Assembly (NCBI GenBank): GCA_022497155.1
Contig: MU385724.1
Span: forward strand, 310,001 to 374,000
Length of the DNA stretch: 64,000 nucleotides
Direction: 5' to 3'
Source: Whalleya microplaca
Lineage: Eukaryota > Ascomycota > Sordariomycetes > Xylariales > Xylariaceae
Each line of letters begins with the position of its first letter. Position 1 is the first letter of the stretch. Shown one piece after another: positions 61,129-64,000 of the stretch. Below the pieces are notes generated by a model. The model saw only the letters and a list, made by a program, of their open reading frames with translations. It had not been told where the DNA came from and ran no database searches. Made by a program: the position numbers and the translations under genes.

Positions 61129-64000
61129 GTTTTATTTTTTGCTAGCGAAAATAACTTCCTTATAGTCTGCCTCAAAATTATATTAGAAATTAGGCCGTAA
61201 TATTAGTAACTATTATTAATATAGCTATAGACTAGTTTTATAAAAACGGGTATTAGTATAGTTATAAGGTATATATAAAGTTAGCAGGTAAAAATAGCTA
61301 CTATTTAATATTTATAATTATATTAACCGAAAATAACGTAATTCGGAACTAAGGGCTATTTATCAATATTAGGGAGAAGCGGTAATTACTAGTTAGTAGC
61401 TTGCTAGCCGGCAAATTACGAGGCGTTAAAAAGCTTCCCGGCAATCCGATATATTATTTAGTAGTAATAATTAGTATTTTATAAAAAGAGCTGTATATTT
61501 TTCTCCCTATTAAGCTAATACCGCTTACTAATAAGAACGGTTAGTTTTTATATCGTATATATAGATTTAAATTTATATAATCTTATTAAATATAATATAT
61601 TAGAACCGCCTTAGTCGGGATTCGGCATACTTTAATTAATATACTAAAATAAAAATTTAATTATAGACTTTTTAAATTAAAGCTAGCTTTAGTTTCTAAC
61701 TATTTTAAGTTAGTTTAAATAATATATTAATAAAATAAAATTAAGCGATTTTAAAGTTTGTAATAAAAAGAGATTTAGTTTAGTAAAATGTTGTAAAATA
61801 TAACTTAAACCTAAGATATACGAGGTAGTATATTAGCCGCAAAAACTTTAGGCCTTAACTAAAGCGGTAGTTTATAAAATGATATATTTCTTTCTGTTTA
61901 TAACTAACTCGTATTAACGGTAAAAAAGCCTTACGGTTTAAACATTTTTTTTAGAGAAACTAAAATAAAAGTCGACATTAGTTTTAATTAAGTATAGTGA
62001 TATATATTCTAAAGAGAGAGCTTATATAAGTTTGGTTATTTTTATTAAAATATCGGATTCCGTAACTGCTCGAGTTTAATTTAATAAAGGCAATAAAACC
62101 GACCCTATCGAAACGAGAGACTGGTTTATATTACTACCGGTAACTATTAAAAGGGAGATTACTATTAGGCGGGTAAACTATCCGCTCGCTTTTATATAGA
62201 TCCGATAATATAGCTAAATAAAGTATTATAATTAGTTAAATAAACATTCCTATATAGGGTAATCTAAAACGTCCGCTTAAATATATACTTAAGCCTATTT
62301 AGATTTTATTATTATAAAACTAGTTTATATAACTAATTTTCGGCGTAAAATATTATAATTATATTAAATAATATCCCGAATAAAAACTAGACTTAAGACG
62401 TAAACAAAAATAAAGGCTATTATATATAATTATTTGGAAATATTAAGTTTACTATTATAATAAACTTTATAATTTTTAATTAATAAATTTTGTATATATA
62501 CCTCTAATTCGTAAGTTTCGAGTTTTTTAACTATAAATGGTTTGCCAGATATAACCTCTCCTAATTATAGGTTTAGTATAGAAATTTATTTTTAATGTAA
62601 GCCTATATTAATACTATATTTACTTTTAAGCTATATATAAATTTGGAAAGGGCGTTTTTACCGGTTTATTATTTCCGCAAATAGTAGCGAGTTTTATATT
62701 AAGATAGCTTTATTTACTACTATATAAAAAATAAATATAAGGGGTATAATTTCCGATACGTAAATATACGTAAATATTTCTTAAATTAATTCGGGATTTA
62801 GGTTTTTTTTAATTAAGTTCTTACGTAAAGGAGCGTAAGTAATATTATCCGCTATAAAGATAATAAAATATAATAAAATAAGGAAGTTTACCCTTAATTT
62901 TAATACTATAATAATAATTATAGCTAAATATTTATTAGCGGACCAGCTTTAAATACCGAGATTATTTACTTTATTTATTCCTTTTATAACTTGTATAACT
63001 ATTTAGGCTTTTTTTATAAGTATAAGGTAAATATAACCTTCGTTCCTAATATAGGTATATATAAAAACCTAAATATAAAGTCCCCGTTTATTTAACTATT
63101 TAACAGGCTTTTCGCTGTTTTAAGCAAACCCGACATAGCTGTAGCGGCCTTTAGGAATTAGTAATACCTTTTTATACTATTTACTTTTTACGGGCGGGAA
63201 ATATTTTAATATATTTATTATACTTTTATAATAAATATTATCGAAATATAGCTAAGTTTATAAAAGCTTTTTATAAATAAGAAATTATAAAACCTTTAGA
63301 AACGCCGATTGTAAACTTGCTTAAACTAATGGGATTTTATAAAGCTAATAGCTAAACCTTAAGCTCGATACGCTTTCGCTATTTATTAATTTAGCTAGGC
63401 CATAACTAATTAATTAGCGTATATACTTTTATGCCGTTAATTATACCTTTACGCCTTAGTCTTTTAGCTAATTAACTAAGAACCGATAAGCTTTAGTTTA
63501 TTTAAGAATATATATATATATTATCTACGTAATAACTTAGATTAATCTTTAATAAAAAAAGCTAGCTCCGATAAAAGAGGCAGTTTTTAAGCCCGAAAAA
63601 ATTATTACGGCTACTTTACCGTATATTTATTTAGTATTATTTAGTTACTTTCCGCTACTGGCCGAGATTAATAAGTTGTCCTATCGGTACGTTCGAGTTA
63701 GTATTAAAGGCGGTAATTTTTCCAGAAAAAGAGTTATAAACGGCCCGGATTTAGCAGGCGGATTTCTTTAAAACTATACGTATAGTTTTTCAGTTTTTTA
63801 TATCTACCGAAATTACTTTAAAAACTAACTAATACATCTTATATTTAAAATAAATTAAAAAAACCCGGCCTTACGCGTTATTTCTTTATAGCTATAAAAT
63901 ATTTTTAAATATCCGTTTTTTTTCTTCTGGTATTTTAGGAACGATATTATTTTAAAATTTAAAGAGATATGTTAGCTTAAATAACTAGGTCTTATATTAA
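61129..64000. other. RIP-saturated sequence, no gene identified
   Basis: The CpA-depleted AT-rich background resumes directly after the compact element. No gene, RNA or repeat boundary was recognised up to the end of the window. Confidence 0.5.

Overview
The window is a long AT-rich stretch of a filamentous ascomycete (Pezizomycotina-type) genome, saturated with RIP (repeat-induced point mutation). TpA is extremely common, CpA and TpG are scarce, and CpG is still frequent. That pattern means C-to-T change in CpA context on both strands, not ordinary CpG deamination. No intact cellular gene, rRNA or tRNA gene was recognised. The region reads as heterochromatin: an AT isochore, pericentromere or subtelomere filled with dead repeats.

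Two elements have clear boundaries. The first is a 7,068 bp Ty3/gypsy chromovirus on the minus strand (15417-22484). It has 235 bp LTRs starting TG and ending CA and an AATAT target duplication. A gag with a CCHC knuckle and a pol with protease, reverse transcriptase, RNase H, integrase and a C-terminal chromodomain can be followed through the mutations. Gag and pol meet at an A AAA AAG heptamer that fits a -1 frameshift. The second is a compact non-coding LTR element (59538-61124) with 321 bp LTRs, a primer-binding-site candidate, a polypurine tract, an ATAC target duplication and an internal 81 bp repeat. It is far less mutated than its surroundings.

Between these elements, several stretches keep one reading frame in which almost all stops are TAA or TAG, the products expected when RIP hits CAA, CAG or TGG. 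The best are a MADS-box-like relic (29737-30495, minus), an unidentified well-kept relic (33749-34438, plus), a single-pass membrane protein relic (26439-26906, plus), a lysine-rich 23-residue repeat protein (10542-11032, minus), an unidentified relic ending in a 24 bp repeat (55860-56642, minus) and a relic with in-frame 63 bp and 102 bp duplications (50771-51733, plus). They are probably passengers or coding parts of older repeats.

Other structure: a compound 111 bp-period array (24722-25050), a fold-back inverted repeat (54924-55093) and a 24-base poly(A) tract (6009-6032). The chromodomain suggests how the chromovirus came to lie here, since such integrases are thought to tether insertion to methylated-histone chromatin, and RIP then disabled it. 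The remaining sequence holds nothing I could identify with confidence.
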